From: Candidatus Doudnabacteria bacterium
GTDB lineage: Bacteria; Patescibacteriota; Doudnabacteria; UBA920; O2-02-FULL-48-8
Direction: 5' to 3'
DNA: 47,101 nucleotides
Assembly (NCBI GenBank): GCA_019659055.1
Contig: JAIFWV010000001.1
Location: forward strand, 70,123 to 117,223
The notes beneath the pieces are model-generated. The model searched no databases. It worked only from the letters and a program-made list of their open reading frames with translations, and had not been told where the DNA came from. The translations under genes and the position numbers were made by a program. This document shows, piece by piece, positions 10,425-16,609 of the stretch (the first letter of the stretch is position 1; every line of letters begins with the position of its first letter).

Positions 10425-11035
10425 TAATTTTTTCCATCCCATTCCTTATAAAATTGCTTAAGAAAATCCTTAACAAACTTTTCTCTTTTTAACGCAAGAT
10501 TATATCCGGTCTTGGTATTCATAAGGTCCGTGAGCCACAAAATCTTTTCATAAAAATGGCCGATTGTGGTCTCGTTTTCTTTCTTGGGATCATAAATCAT
10601 GCGCTTCTTGTAGCCGCCATAGGCAAACGCTCTAGCGATACCTATCGCGCCTAGTGCATCCAATCTATCGGCGTCCTGAACGACTTTGCCCTCAATCGTA
10701 GTCATTCTATGCGTGTTCTTCCCTACTTTGAAAGAGATATATTGCACAATGTACGCAACCTGATCGATTATAGATTTGGGAACTTTTAGACTTTTTAACT
10801 TCTTAACTGTTAATTTTACCCCGGCATCGGGATCTGCATGGAACTTCCAATCCGCTATGTCATGTAGGAGTGCCGCAAGCTCCACAACAAATAAATCGGC
10901 TTTTTCTTTCTTGCCGATTAGTTTGGCGTTCCTCACCACCCGCTCGATATGGTACCAATCATGTCCAGTTGCTTCATCTGCTAGGACTCCCTTTACATAT
11001 TCGCGAGTTTTCTTCAAAACTTGGGATTTAGTCAT
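10424..11035 (-). CDS. HD-domain phosphohydrolase, YedJ/YpgQ-like
   Basis: The 203-aa protein has the metal ligands of the HD superfamily: H25/H29 region (GHDWYHIERV), H58-D59 (LLHDIAD) and D121 (QDADRLDALGAIGIAR). The DADRLDALG form is typical of the YedJ/YpgQ group, members of which hydrolyse nucleotide pyrophosphates or phosphates; the substrate here is unknown. It overlaps the Nudix gene by 8 nt and is coupled to pepF, so the three genes form one unit. Confidence 0.85.
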   Translation of the reverse strand: MTKSQVLKKTREYVKGVLADEATGHDWYHIERVVRNAKLIGKKEKADLFVVELAALLHDIADWKFHADPDAGVKLTVKKLKSLKVPKSIIDQVAYIVQYISFKVGKNTHRMTTIEGKVVQDADRLDALGAIGIARAFAYGGYKKRMIYDPKKENETTIGHFYEKILWLTDLMNTKTGYNLALKREKFVKDFLKQFYKEWDGKN

Positions 11036-11432
11036 GCTTTATATATTTTTTGTAATTACCGATTGCTTCGTGGAAAAATTCCGGAATATCTTTGAGTTCA
11101 TCTATATCCATCCATTTTTGCTCTGTGTGCTCTTCAGATAATTTTACCTCGTCGGAAAGCAAGTTACACCAGTACATTATCAGAGTTATTTTCTGCCCAT
11201 CCACACGGACGAAATGCTTCACTGCAAGAGGCATGATAATTTCTACTTGAGAGTTTAATTCCTCTTTTACTTCACGCTTAAGTCCTTCAAACGGATCTTC
11301 GCCTAATTCCAGCCGACCGCCAGGGATATCCAGTTTTCCTGGTTTGTGCGGATCATTGGGCCGCCGCTTCATCATGAAGAGTTTATTACCGCGAACTATA
11401 AACGCCTTCGCCGCATTGCGAAAATTATCCAT
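11028..11432 (-). CDS. Nudix hydrolase
   Basis: The 134-aa protein carries a Nudix box at 39-60: G39-x5-E45-x7-R53-E54-V55-x-E57-E58, with N60 in place of the usual final glycine. The family cleaves nucleoside diphosphates linked to other groups. IPGGRLELGED and the short length suggest a small house-cleaning or sugar-nucleotide enzyme; specificity cannot be read from sequence. Its start is 1 nt downstream of the DUF3850 gene stop. Confidence 0.9.
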   Translation of the reverse strand: MDNFRNAAKAFIVRGNKLFMMKRRPNDPHKPGKLDIPGGRLELGEDPFEGLKREVKEELNSQVEIIMPLAVKHFVRVDGQKITLIMYWCNLLSDEVKLSEEHTEQKWMDIDELKDIPEFFHEAIGNYKKYIKHD

Positions 11433-11693
11433 TTATTTCAGAGAAATTATTTGATACCCAAATTTTTCGACATCGTCCGGAGGGAACAAATTGACTTCTT
11501 TAGTTTTAAGAACGTACCCGACTTCTCTGGAAACCTCACGTCCCGTATACGCTTGAAGTTCTGGGTCCCATTCTTTAAGCACCAAAACATCGCCAGGATT
11601 ACATTCCCAGTCAGCAAGCCTCAGTTCAAATGTTTTAGAACCATTTTTTACCTGTTCAAAATATTCAGGCAAAATTTTCTTCTCAATTTTCAT
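11433..11693 (-). CDS. ASCH/DUF3850 domain protein
   Basis: From the ATG at 11691-11693 this is an 86-aa protein beginning MKIEKKILPEYFEQVKNGSK. The pattern KTFELRLADW, GDVLVLKEWD and YTGREVSREVGYV is that of DUF3850, a PUA-like ASCH fold thought to bind RNA or nucleotides. The 20 extra residues of the longer ORF would be translated out of the tRNA-Gly gene, so the inner start is correct. Confidence 0.85.
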   Translation of the reverse strand: MKIEKKILPEYFEQVKNGSKTFELRLADWECNPGDVLVLKEWDPELQAYTGREVSREVGYVLKTKEVNLFPPDDVEKFGYQIISLK

Positions 11694-11703
11694 ATATTTT
11701 TCC

Positions 11704-11777
11704 TGGAGCAGGTAGAGGGAATCGAACCCTCGCTCTATCCTTGGGAAGGACATGTACTGCCATTATACGATACCTGC
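11704..11777 (-). tRNA. tRNA-Gly (anticodon CCC)
   Basis: A 74-nt cloverleaf with acceptor GCAGGTA/TACCTGC, anticodon loop TTCCCAA on stem TGTCC/GGATA, T arm GAGGG-TTCGATT-CCCTC, discriminator T and encoded CCA. The anticodon CCC reads GGG. A possible -10 (TATAAT, 11793-11798) lies 16 bp upstream. Confidence 0.95.
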
Positions 11778-11786
11778 CAACATAGC

Positions 11787-11814
11787 TTTAACATTATACA
11801 GATTTTGGTATAAT
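11787..11814 (+). promoter_or_regulatory. Extended -10 promoter of the 88-aa membrane protein
   Basis: TGGTATAAT (hexamer 11809-11814) is an extended -10; TTTAAC (11787-11792) at 16 bp is a weak -35. It overlaps the divergent tRNA-Gly promoter region, so the two start sites share about 20 bp. Confidence 0.6.
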
Positions 11815-11859
11815 TAGAAAAACAAGGCCATAGCGGCCTTTTCAATTTAGGAGGAATCA

Positions 11860-12126
11860 ATGCTTAAAATCTCAGTGGTGACAAACATTCTCCTCGCCAT
11901 TGTGGCCTTTCTGGTAGGAACACTCCTCGGAGTATCACTTACAGGGCATCAAATCTACCTGCTCGCAATACTCATGTTCGTCTCGAGCCTGATCACTTCT
12001 GGAGCTCTACTTATTTCCGATGAAAGATGGCAGTGGCACGCGTGGTTTGTGTCATTGGGCGGTATCAGCGGAATGTATGCCGCCTACTACCTCATCGCCA
12101 GTCTCAAAATGCTGGCGCAAAGATAA
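11860..12126 (+). CDS. Small membrane protein, 88 aa, unknown
   Basis: The ORF has an AGGAGG ribosome binding site 6 nt before ATG, an extended -10 promoter upstream and a strong terminator after the stop, so it is a complete single-gene unit. Three hydrophobic helices are visible (about 5-28, 32-53 and 63-83). The loop between the last two contains DERWQWHAW. No family is recognised. It is one of few plus-strand genes here. Confidence 0.8.
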   Translation: MLKISVVTNILLAIVAFLVGTLLGVSLTGHQIYLLAILMFVSSLITSGALLISDERWQWHAWFVSLGGISGMYAAYYLIASLKMLAQR

Positions 12127-12128
12127 AA

Positions 12129-12164
12129 CCCCAACGATTCGAATTTCGTTGGGGTAGTTTTTTT
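12129..12164 (+). terminator. Rho-independent terminator, probably bidirectional
   Basis: A 9-bp stem CCCCAACGA/TCGTTGGGG (12129-12137, 12146-12154) is followed by TAGTTTTTTT on the plus strand and by TTTT on the minus strand. It separates the 88-aa gene from the convergent PpiC gene. Confidence 0.9.
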
Positions 12165-12165
12165 C

Positions 12166-13047
12166 CTAATAATTTTTGATTTTCTTGACCGGCATATCGC
12201 CGAGGAGATTGGCAAGCCAGGGATCAAAGCCTGTGGTTTCGATGAGGATGTGTTTGGCATGCCACATTTTTTTGCCGTCGATCATGGATGTTTCTATGGG
12301 ATAAACTATTTCGTATCCGTCGCGGGTGACGATGATATCGTGCACTTCCCCAATCTTTGCCACGGTAATTGCTTTTTCCAGTTCCGGCAGAATTTGCCCG
12401 TGCTCAAAAAAGCCCAAATCTCCGCCGAACTGTGCGGATTTTTTGTCGGCGCTAAATTGCTTGGCGACATCCTCGAATTTTTCACCGGCATTGAGCCGCT
12501 CCAGGACATTTTCCGCTTTTTGGTAAGACTTCTGGTTGAGATTGAAATCGGAATTATATTTTATACGCAGACGCGCTTCCACGGCTTGGGGAGCAACGAC
12601 GTTTTCTTTAAATAATTTTTCTGATCCCCGGAAATAAGTGCGGAGAAAATTGTCGTACTCAGGGGATTTTTTATAGAAATATAATTCATCCGAGATTGCG
12701 TCTGAGGGAAGTTTCAGACCTAATCGTTTAAGCAGGAGGTCGGATTTGATGTGCTTGAGATACATATCAAATGCATCCGCTCCGGAGACATTGCCATCCA
12801 TCTTGCTCGCCAAGGCCACGAAAGCGTCTGAGTCTTCAATCGAGACCGGCACAGATCCCACCAAGGCCGAAGGATAGAGCTTCTTGAAACTTTTGGAAAT
12901 GGGATCCTGCCAAGCGGTAGCATATGCGATGGTGACTGAGATAAGCAAAAATCCCAGGATGATCGCAATGCCGGCCCAGAACAAGTGTTTAGGTTTAGGC
13001 AGATTGTTATTGATTTCGGAAGAAATATTCATACCATTTTTTAACAT
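12166..13047 (-). CDS. PpiC/parvulin peptidyl-prolyl isomerase, membrane anchored
   Basis: The 293-aa protein has an N-terminal membrane helix (about 22-45) and a parvulin domain at about 165-255 with FEDVAKQFSADKKSAQFGGD, LGFFEHGQILPELEKAI and a C-terminal KHILIET segment, the order seen in SurA/PrsA-type foldases. A helical N-terminal chaperone-like region lies between. It would fold secreted proteins outside the membrane. The start at 13047 has GAGAG upstream; an ATG at 13032 is possible. It overlaps the ftsB-like gene by about 40 nt. Confidence 0.85.
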   Translation of the reverse strand: MLKNGMNISSEINNNLPKPKHLFWAGIAIILGFLLISVTIAYATAWQDPISKSFKKLYPSALVGSVPVSIEDSDAFVALASKMDGNVSGADAFDMYLKHIKSDLLLKRLGLKLPSDAISDELYFYKKSPEYDNFLRTYFRGSEKLFKENVVAPQAVEARLRIKYNSDFNLNQKSYQKAENVLERLNAGEKFEDVAKQFSADKKSAQFGGDLGFFEHGQILPELEKAITVAKIGEVHDIIVTRDGYEIVYPIETSMIDGKKMWHAKHILIETTGFDPWLANLLGDMPVKKIKNY

Positions 13048-13366
13048 TACTCTCTTGCGTGGTCACCCGCGCTGAGGCGATTTGTTCCTGTTGCTGAGGA
13101 AGCGCGACCACGACTTCCCCATCTTTTTTGAGGTTGAGCTGTTCGCGCGCCGCTTTTTCCTGGTATTGCTCGCTATTTAAATATTTCAAAAGATCGGAAA
13201 GCTCCTGGTTTTCCCCGCGGATTTGGTCGGCGTGAGCTTGGAGCTGTTTGATCTGGTTATCTGTCTGATACTTCTGTGCCAACAGCCTCCCTGTGACAAA
13301 CAAAAAGCTCACTAAAGCAATGGAGAGGATAACCGTACCGGTTTTTGATTTCAGTATTGAATGCAT
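13007..13366 (-). CDS. FtsB/DivIC-like septum formation initiator
   Basis: The 119-aa protein has a short cytoplasmic end, one membrane helix (about 10-30) and a coiled coil (about 33-75, QIKQLQAHADQIRGENQELS) followed by LNSEQYQEKAAREQLNLKKDGE, the conserved FtsB/DivIC pattern. It is expected to join the divisome at the septum. It begins 4 nt after a 34-aa membrane peptide gene that is coupled to lepA. Confidence 0.85.
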   Translation of the reverse strand: MHSILKSKTGTVILSIALVSFLFVTGRLLAQKYQTDNQIKQLQAHADQIRGENQELSDLLKYLNSEQYQEKAAREQLNLKKDGEVVVALPQQQEQIASARVTTQESNVKKWYEYFFRNQ

Positions 13367-13370
13367 AAAT

Positions 13371-13475
13371 TTAGCGGGCGGCCAAAAGCGGGATAAGAGT
13401 AAACAAAATCATGGCCGCAATCATAAATACGGCGAAGACTATAGAAATTTGTTGAAGTCGTTTTCGGTTTCTCAT
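13371..13475 (-). CDS. 34-aa single-pass membrane peptide
   Basis: An ATG at 13473-13475 overlaps the lepA TGA stop (ATGA) and the frame ends in TAA at 13371-13373, 4 nt before the ftsB-like ATG. The peptide begins MRNRKRLQQISIVFAVFMIA and ends LIPLLAAR: a basic N-terminus followed by one hydrophobic helix of about 22 residues. The tight fit on both sides, with no spare bases, is strong evidence that it is translated. A role next to the divisome protein is only a guess. Confidence 0.7.
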   Translation of the reverse strand: MRNRKRLQQISIVFAVFMIAAMILFTLIPLLAAR

Positions 13476-15247
13476 TTCTTAAGAATTGCTAAAAATGCTT
13501 CTTGCGGGATATCGACCTGGCCGATACGCTTGAGCCGCTTCTTGCCTCTTTTCTGTTTCTCGAGGAGCTTCATTTTGCGGGTCACATCGCCGCCATAGAG
13601 TCCGACTGTGACATCCTTGCGCACAGCCGAGATGGTTTCGCGGGCAATAACCTTGCCGCCGATAGCGGCTTGGATCGCGATCTCAAACTGTTGCCGCGGG
13701 ATAAGCGTCTTAAGTTTCTCAGTGAGGCTCCGGCCTTCGGCCTCAGCCACATCCCGGTGGACTATCATAGACAAAGCCTCGACGATTTCTCCTGCCACCA
13801 AAATATCGAGCTTTACCAAATCATCCACCCGCGAATCCAAATACTCATAATTGAGTGAGGCATAGCCTGAGGATACACTCTTAAGTTTATCATAAAAATC
13901 AATGATGATGTTGGCCAGCGGCATTTCGGCAGTCACGAGCACGCGGTCATTGGAGAGATAATCCATGTTTTTATATATGCCGCGACGGCCGGTAATGAGT
14001 TCCAAAATTCCCCCGATGTATGTCTGCGGGATTAGAATCTCAATTGCGACCCAAGGCTCTTCTATGGATTCGACGATAGATAAATCGGGCAACTCCGCCG
14101 GGGTGTGTATGATTTTCTGAGTGCCGTCCTTGAGATTGATTCGGTACTCCACTGATGGCGCGGTCAGCACCAGATCCAGATTGTATTCGCGTGACAAGCG
14201 TTCCTGGACGATATCCATATGGAGCAGTCCCAGGAACCCGGTCCGAAAACCGAATCCCAGGGCAGGAATGTGCTCCGGGACAAATTCCAGGGCCGCATCG
14301 GAAAGTTTGAGTTTCTCTATAGCGTCGCGCAAAAGCGGATAATCATCCCCCGAAACCGGAAAAATAGAAGCATAGACCATAGGTTTGATCTGCTTGTAGC
14401 CAGGAAGTTGTTCCACCTTTGCTCCCGCTGACGTGATCGTATCGCCGACTCGAGCTTTGCGCACATCCCGGAGTCCTGTAACTATGTACCCCACTTCCCC
14501 GGTCTTGAGATCCTGGGACGGGAAAAATTTGGGATGGAAATATCCGACCTCAAGCGAATCAGCCGGAGTATTTGTCCCTATCATCTGTATCTTTTCGCTC
14601 TTCTTAAGACTGCCGTCCACTATCCTCACAAATGTCAGCACGCCGCGGTGCTGATCATAAGCTGAATCAAAAATCAAGGCGCGCAGGGGCTTGTCGGTGT
14701 CTCCTTGGGGCGCCGGGACTCGCTCGACCACGGCTTCGATGATTTTGTCCACGCCTTCACCGGTTTTGCCGGAGGCATAGAGAATTTCATCGTCGGTAAA
14801 CCCGAAAGCTTTTTTGATCTCTTCTGCGGTTTTTTCGCGGTCGGAATTCGGAAGGTCGATTTTATTGACCACTGGGATGATTTTGAGATTGTGGGCTTGC
14901 GCCAAATGAATATTGGCCAGAGTCTGCGCTTCTATACCTTGGGTTGAGTCCACCACCAATATCGCACCTTCGCATGCGGCCAATGATCGCGAGACTTCGT
15001 AAGTAAAATCCACGTGCCCAGGAGTGTCGATAAGGTTGAGGATGTAATCCTGCCATTCCATACGCACCGGTTGGAGCTTGATCGTGATCCCGCGCTCCCG
15101 TTCTAAATCCATAGTATCGAGCAACTGATCTTTCATCTCTCGTTTGGAAACTGTGGAAGTCATTTCCAAAAGCCGATCCGCCAGCGTGGACTTGCCGTGA
15201 TCGATGTGGGCAATGATACAAAAGTTACGGATTTTATCTTGTGACAT
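13472..15247 (-). CDS. lepA: Elongation factor 4 (LepA)
   Basis: The 591-aa translational GTPase starts MSQDKIRNFCIIAHIDHGKS, with the G1 loop AHIDHGKST (13-21), DTPGHVDF switch II and the NKIDLP guanine motif, then EF-G-like domains and the LepA-specific C-terminal domain (YGGDVTRKMKLLEKQKRGKK). It acts on the ribosome, probably back-translocation or assembly. Length is normal. Its first ten codons are echoed by a short ORF 103 nt upstream. Confidence 0.98.
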   Translation of the reverse strand: MSQDKIRNFCIIAHIDHGKSTLADRLLEMTSTVSKREMKDQLLDTMDLERERGITIKLQPVRMEWQDYILNLIDTPGHVDFTYEVSRSLAACEGAILVVDSTQGIEAQTLANIHLAQAHNLKIIPVVNKIDLPNSDREKTAEEIKKAFGFTDDEILYASGKTGEGVDKIIEAVVERVPAPQGDTDKPLRALIFDSAYDQHRGVLTFVRIVDGSLKKSEKIQMIGTNTPADSLEVGYFHPKFFPSQDLKTGEVGYIVTGLRDVRKARVGDTITSAGAKVEQLPGYKQIKPMVYASIFPVSGDDYPLLRDAIEKLKLSDAALEFVPEHIPALGFGFRTGFLGLLHMDIVQERLSREYNLDLVLTAPSVEYRINLKDGTQKIIHTPAELPDLSIVESIEEPWVAIEILIPQTYIGGILELITGRRGIYKNMDYLSNDRVLVTAEMPLANIIIDFYDKLKSVSSGYASLNYEYLDSRVDDLVKLDILVAGEIVEALSMIVHRDVAEAEGRSLTEKLKTLIPRQQFEIAIQAAIGGKVIARETISAVRKDVTVGLYGGDVTRKMKLLEKQKRGKKRLKRIGQVDIPQEAFLAILKK

Positions 15248-15260
15248 AAGCGATAACCTG

Positions 15261-15319
15261 CCCAGTAGTGAAGTTCGATTATATTTCCCGCGACAGCGGA
15301 TCGAACTTCTACTACTGGG
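15261..15319 (-). repeat. Palindromic element (family 2) upstream of lepA
   Basis: Arms of 19 and 20 nt (15261-15279 and 15300-15319; CCCAGTAGTGAAGTTCGAT against its complement with one bulged base) enclose a smaller hairpin CCGC-GACA-GCGG (15288-15299). In the lepA mRNA it would fold into a long hairpin ending about 13 nt before the start codon. Its sequence differs from family 1. Confidence 0.8.
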
Positions 15320-15350
15320 TACAAAAATTCCTAATCTTATCCTGTGACAT
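15312..15350 (-). other. 12-codon ORF repeating the lepA N-terminus
   Basis: ATG at 15348-15350 opens MSQDKIRNFCTQ and stops at TAG (15312-15314), inside the palindrome. The first ten residues equal those of LepA, while six of thirty nucleotides differ, all at synonymous positions. It may be a remnant of an older lepA 5' end interrupted by the palindrome, or a leader peptide. No ribosome binding site is evident. Confidence 0.6.
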
Positions 15351-15362
15351 GAATTTGATGAG

Positions 15363-15388
15363 ACTGTAATACGGTACAGTAAGTAAGT
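15363..15388 (-). promoter_or_regulatory. Second, degenerate TrpR-type operator
   Basis: A 26-bp site whose right half GTACAGTAAGTAAGT is identical to the perfect operator at 15799-15824 and whose left half matches in 10 of 15 positions. It lies 6 nt beyond the stop of the regulator gene and upstream of the lepA leader, so the regulator may also act on lepA. Confidence 0.55.
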
Positions 15389-15393
15389 CTATA

Positions 15394-15789
15394 TTACGCC
15401 TTGATTAATTCTGAAAGATGTGGCATGCCTTTGTATCTTGGAAATTTAGTCGAAGTCTTTTTCCTGAACTTCTGTTCCAAACCCTTAAGGTTATTGTGGG
15501 CCTTGCGTAACCCCTCCCCTTTTTGGGCCAAGATATTACTGACATGTGCAATTGTTTTCTCACTTATGTTTAGCTCGCGACTTATTTCTTCGTAATGCTC
15601 GCCATCTATGAGTCTTCGGGCGACCTCGAGTCTTTTCGCTAGCATTTTATATTCAGTATGGGTGAACAAATCCCGAAACAACACTCGCATCTCTTCCTTT
15701 GTTTTCATAGATAAGAAAGCGAGCCAGATGTTATTGACCAAAAGTCCGAGTTTTTCATTGCTCAAAGGTTTACGCGATAGTTTTGTCAT
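15394..15789 (-). CDS. TrpR/YerC-family DNA-binding regulator
   Basis: The 131-aa helical protein shows the TrpR/YerC/YecD pattern: RDLFTHTEYKMLAKRLEVAR, then a helix-turn-helix EEISRELNISEKTIAHVSNI (about 66-86), followed by a basic C-terminus. Family members bind palindromic operators as dimers. A perfect palindrome sits 9 nt before its start codon and a degenerate copy just past its stop, which points to autoregulation. The ligand, if any, is unknown. Confidence 0.85.
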   Translation of the reverse strand: MTKLSRKPLSNEKLGLLVNNIWLAFLSMKTKEEMRVLFRDLFTHTEYKMLAKRLEVARRLIDGEHYEEISRELNISEKTIAHVSNILAQKGEGLRKAHNNLKGLEQKFRKKTSTKFPRYKGMPHLSELIKA

Positions 15790-15798
15790 ATTCGTTAT

Positions 15799-15824
15799 AC
15801 TTACTTACTGTACAGTAAGTAAGT
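15799..15824. promoter_or_regulatory. Perfect 26-bp palindromic operator
   Basis: Two exact 13-bp complementary halves, ACTTACTTACTGT and its reverse complement, meet without a spacer. The site lies 9 nt upstream of the TrpR-like start codon, where it would block RNA polymerase or ribosome access. The core TACTGTACAGTA resembles the symmetry of Trp-repressor-type operators. Confidence 0.8.
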
Positions 15825-15866
15825 GAGTTATTAAGCCATTTTACACTTGCTTATTTTAGCAAACTC

Positions 15867-15895
15867 TTGACAAAACCGCAAAAAAGGAGTATAAT
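15867..15895 (+). promoter_or_regulatory. Full-consensus sigma-70 promoter
   Basis: TTGACA (15867-15872) and TATAAT (15890-15895) are separated by exactly 17 bp, with no mismatch to consensus. The predicted start is near 15902. The 5' leader can form two small hairpins, GGAAC-ATGCC-GTTCC and GGCC-AAGGA-GGCC; the second holds part of the Shine-Dalgarno sequence in its loop. Confidence 0.9.
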
Positions 15896-15940
15896 TACTT
15901 GTTGGAACATGCCGTTCCGACCAAAGGCCAAGGAGGCCAT

Positions 15941-16417
15941 ATGCCAGGATTTAGAGTTTACTATACAGCAGTCGATGACAATGGCAACGAAAGCATCGTG
16001 GCCAAGTCATTCGCCCCGCGCATGATGGAAGTCAATCTCATCAACAAAGCGGTACGCGATTGCCATGATGCGATCCACAACCATACCGACCTCGGCCCGA
16101 TCGACACGCGGTTCGAAGGCCGTGACAGCAACGACTGGCGACCAATTTCGAAAGAACTTCGCAAAGGGAAGATCGCCATTGCCTATCTGAAGACGAAGAG
16201 AATCAGGGAAGGCATGACGGTCGGCCACGACCTGCGAAGCGAGCTGGGCAATATCGTGATCGAGCTCAACAAGCAGCACCCGGGTCTTGATGTGGATCTC
16301 GATGAGGTCCTTGAACTCACACGTGATATTATCCATTTCGTCACGGAATTCACCTGTCGACCAAGGTCCGACAAAGACACGGTCTCGACAGCTCGTCAAC
16401 GACTCGCTGGCATCTAG
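15941..16417 (+). CDS. Unknown soluble protein, 158 aa
   Basis: The ATG at 15941 has AGGAGG 4 nt upstream and a perfect promoter 45 bp before it; the longer frame would start at TTG 15899 near the transcription start and is not supported. The protein begins MPGFRVYYTAVDDNGNESIV, is rich in charged residues, has no signal peptide or membrane helix, and contains a likely helical segment GHDLRSELGNIVIELNKQHP. No family is recognised. Downstream lie a candidate structured RNA and a strong terminator in the same transcript. Confidence 0.75.
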   Translation: MPGFRVYYTAVDDNGNESIVAKSFAPRMMEVNLINKAVRDCHDAIHNHTDLGPIDTRFEGRDSNDWRPISKELRKGKIAIAYLKTKRIREGMTVGHDLRSELGNIVIELNKQHPGLDVDLDEVLELTRDIIHFVTEFTCRPRSDKDTVSTARQRLAGI

Positions 16418-16421
16418 AGCA

Positions 16422-16528
16422 ACCAGTTTTCAAAAGCCAAGTGAGCGCAAGCTCCACGAGAAATCGTGAGGGGTAATTGCACTTCCGTCCACCCGGACGG
16501 CAAGGCAGGATAAGAACCCTGTGCTGGT
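16422..16528 (+). ncRNA. Candidate structured RNA in the 3' region
   Basis: Nested, mutually compatible stems can be drawn: closing stem ACCAG/CTGGT (16422-16426, 16524-16528); hairpin GAGC-GCAA-GCTC (16443-16454); hairpin CACGA-GAAA-TCGTG (16455-16468); stem AGGG/CCCT (16469-16472, 16517-16520) holding hairpin CCGTCC-ACCC-GGACGG (16485-16500). Two loops are GNRA tetraloops and the three inner helices are adjacent, allowing coaxial stacking. It matches no RNA family that I know. It is followed by a terminator. Confidence 0.5.
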
Positions 16529-16540
16529 CTAAAATCGCAA

Positions 16541-16584
16541 GGCGAGTGATTGGATGAAAATCCTTCACTCGCCTTTTTCTTTTT
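16541..16584 (+). terminator. Rho-independent terminator
   Basis: Stem GGCGAGTGA/TCACTCGCC (16541-16549, 16565-16573) with a 15-nt loop, followed by TTTTTCTTTTT. It ends the plus-strand unit that starts at 15867. Confidence 0.9.
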
Positions 16585-16609
16585 CCTATAAATTTAAAAA
16601 GCAAGGCAC

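Noticed and set aside
15363-15824. A mobile element made of the TrpR-like gene with its two flanking palindromes as ends
   Set aside because: The two sites are in the same orientation with only one well conserved, and the protein is a DNA-binding regulator, so operators are the simpler reading.
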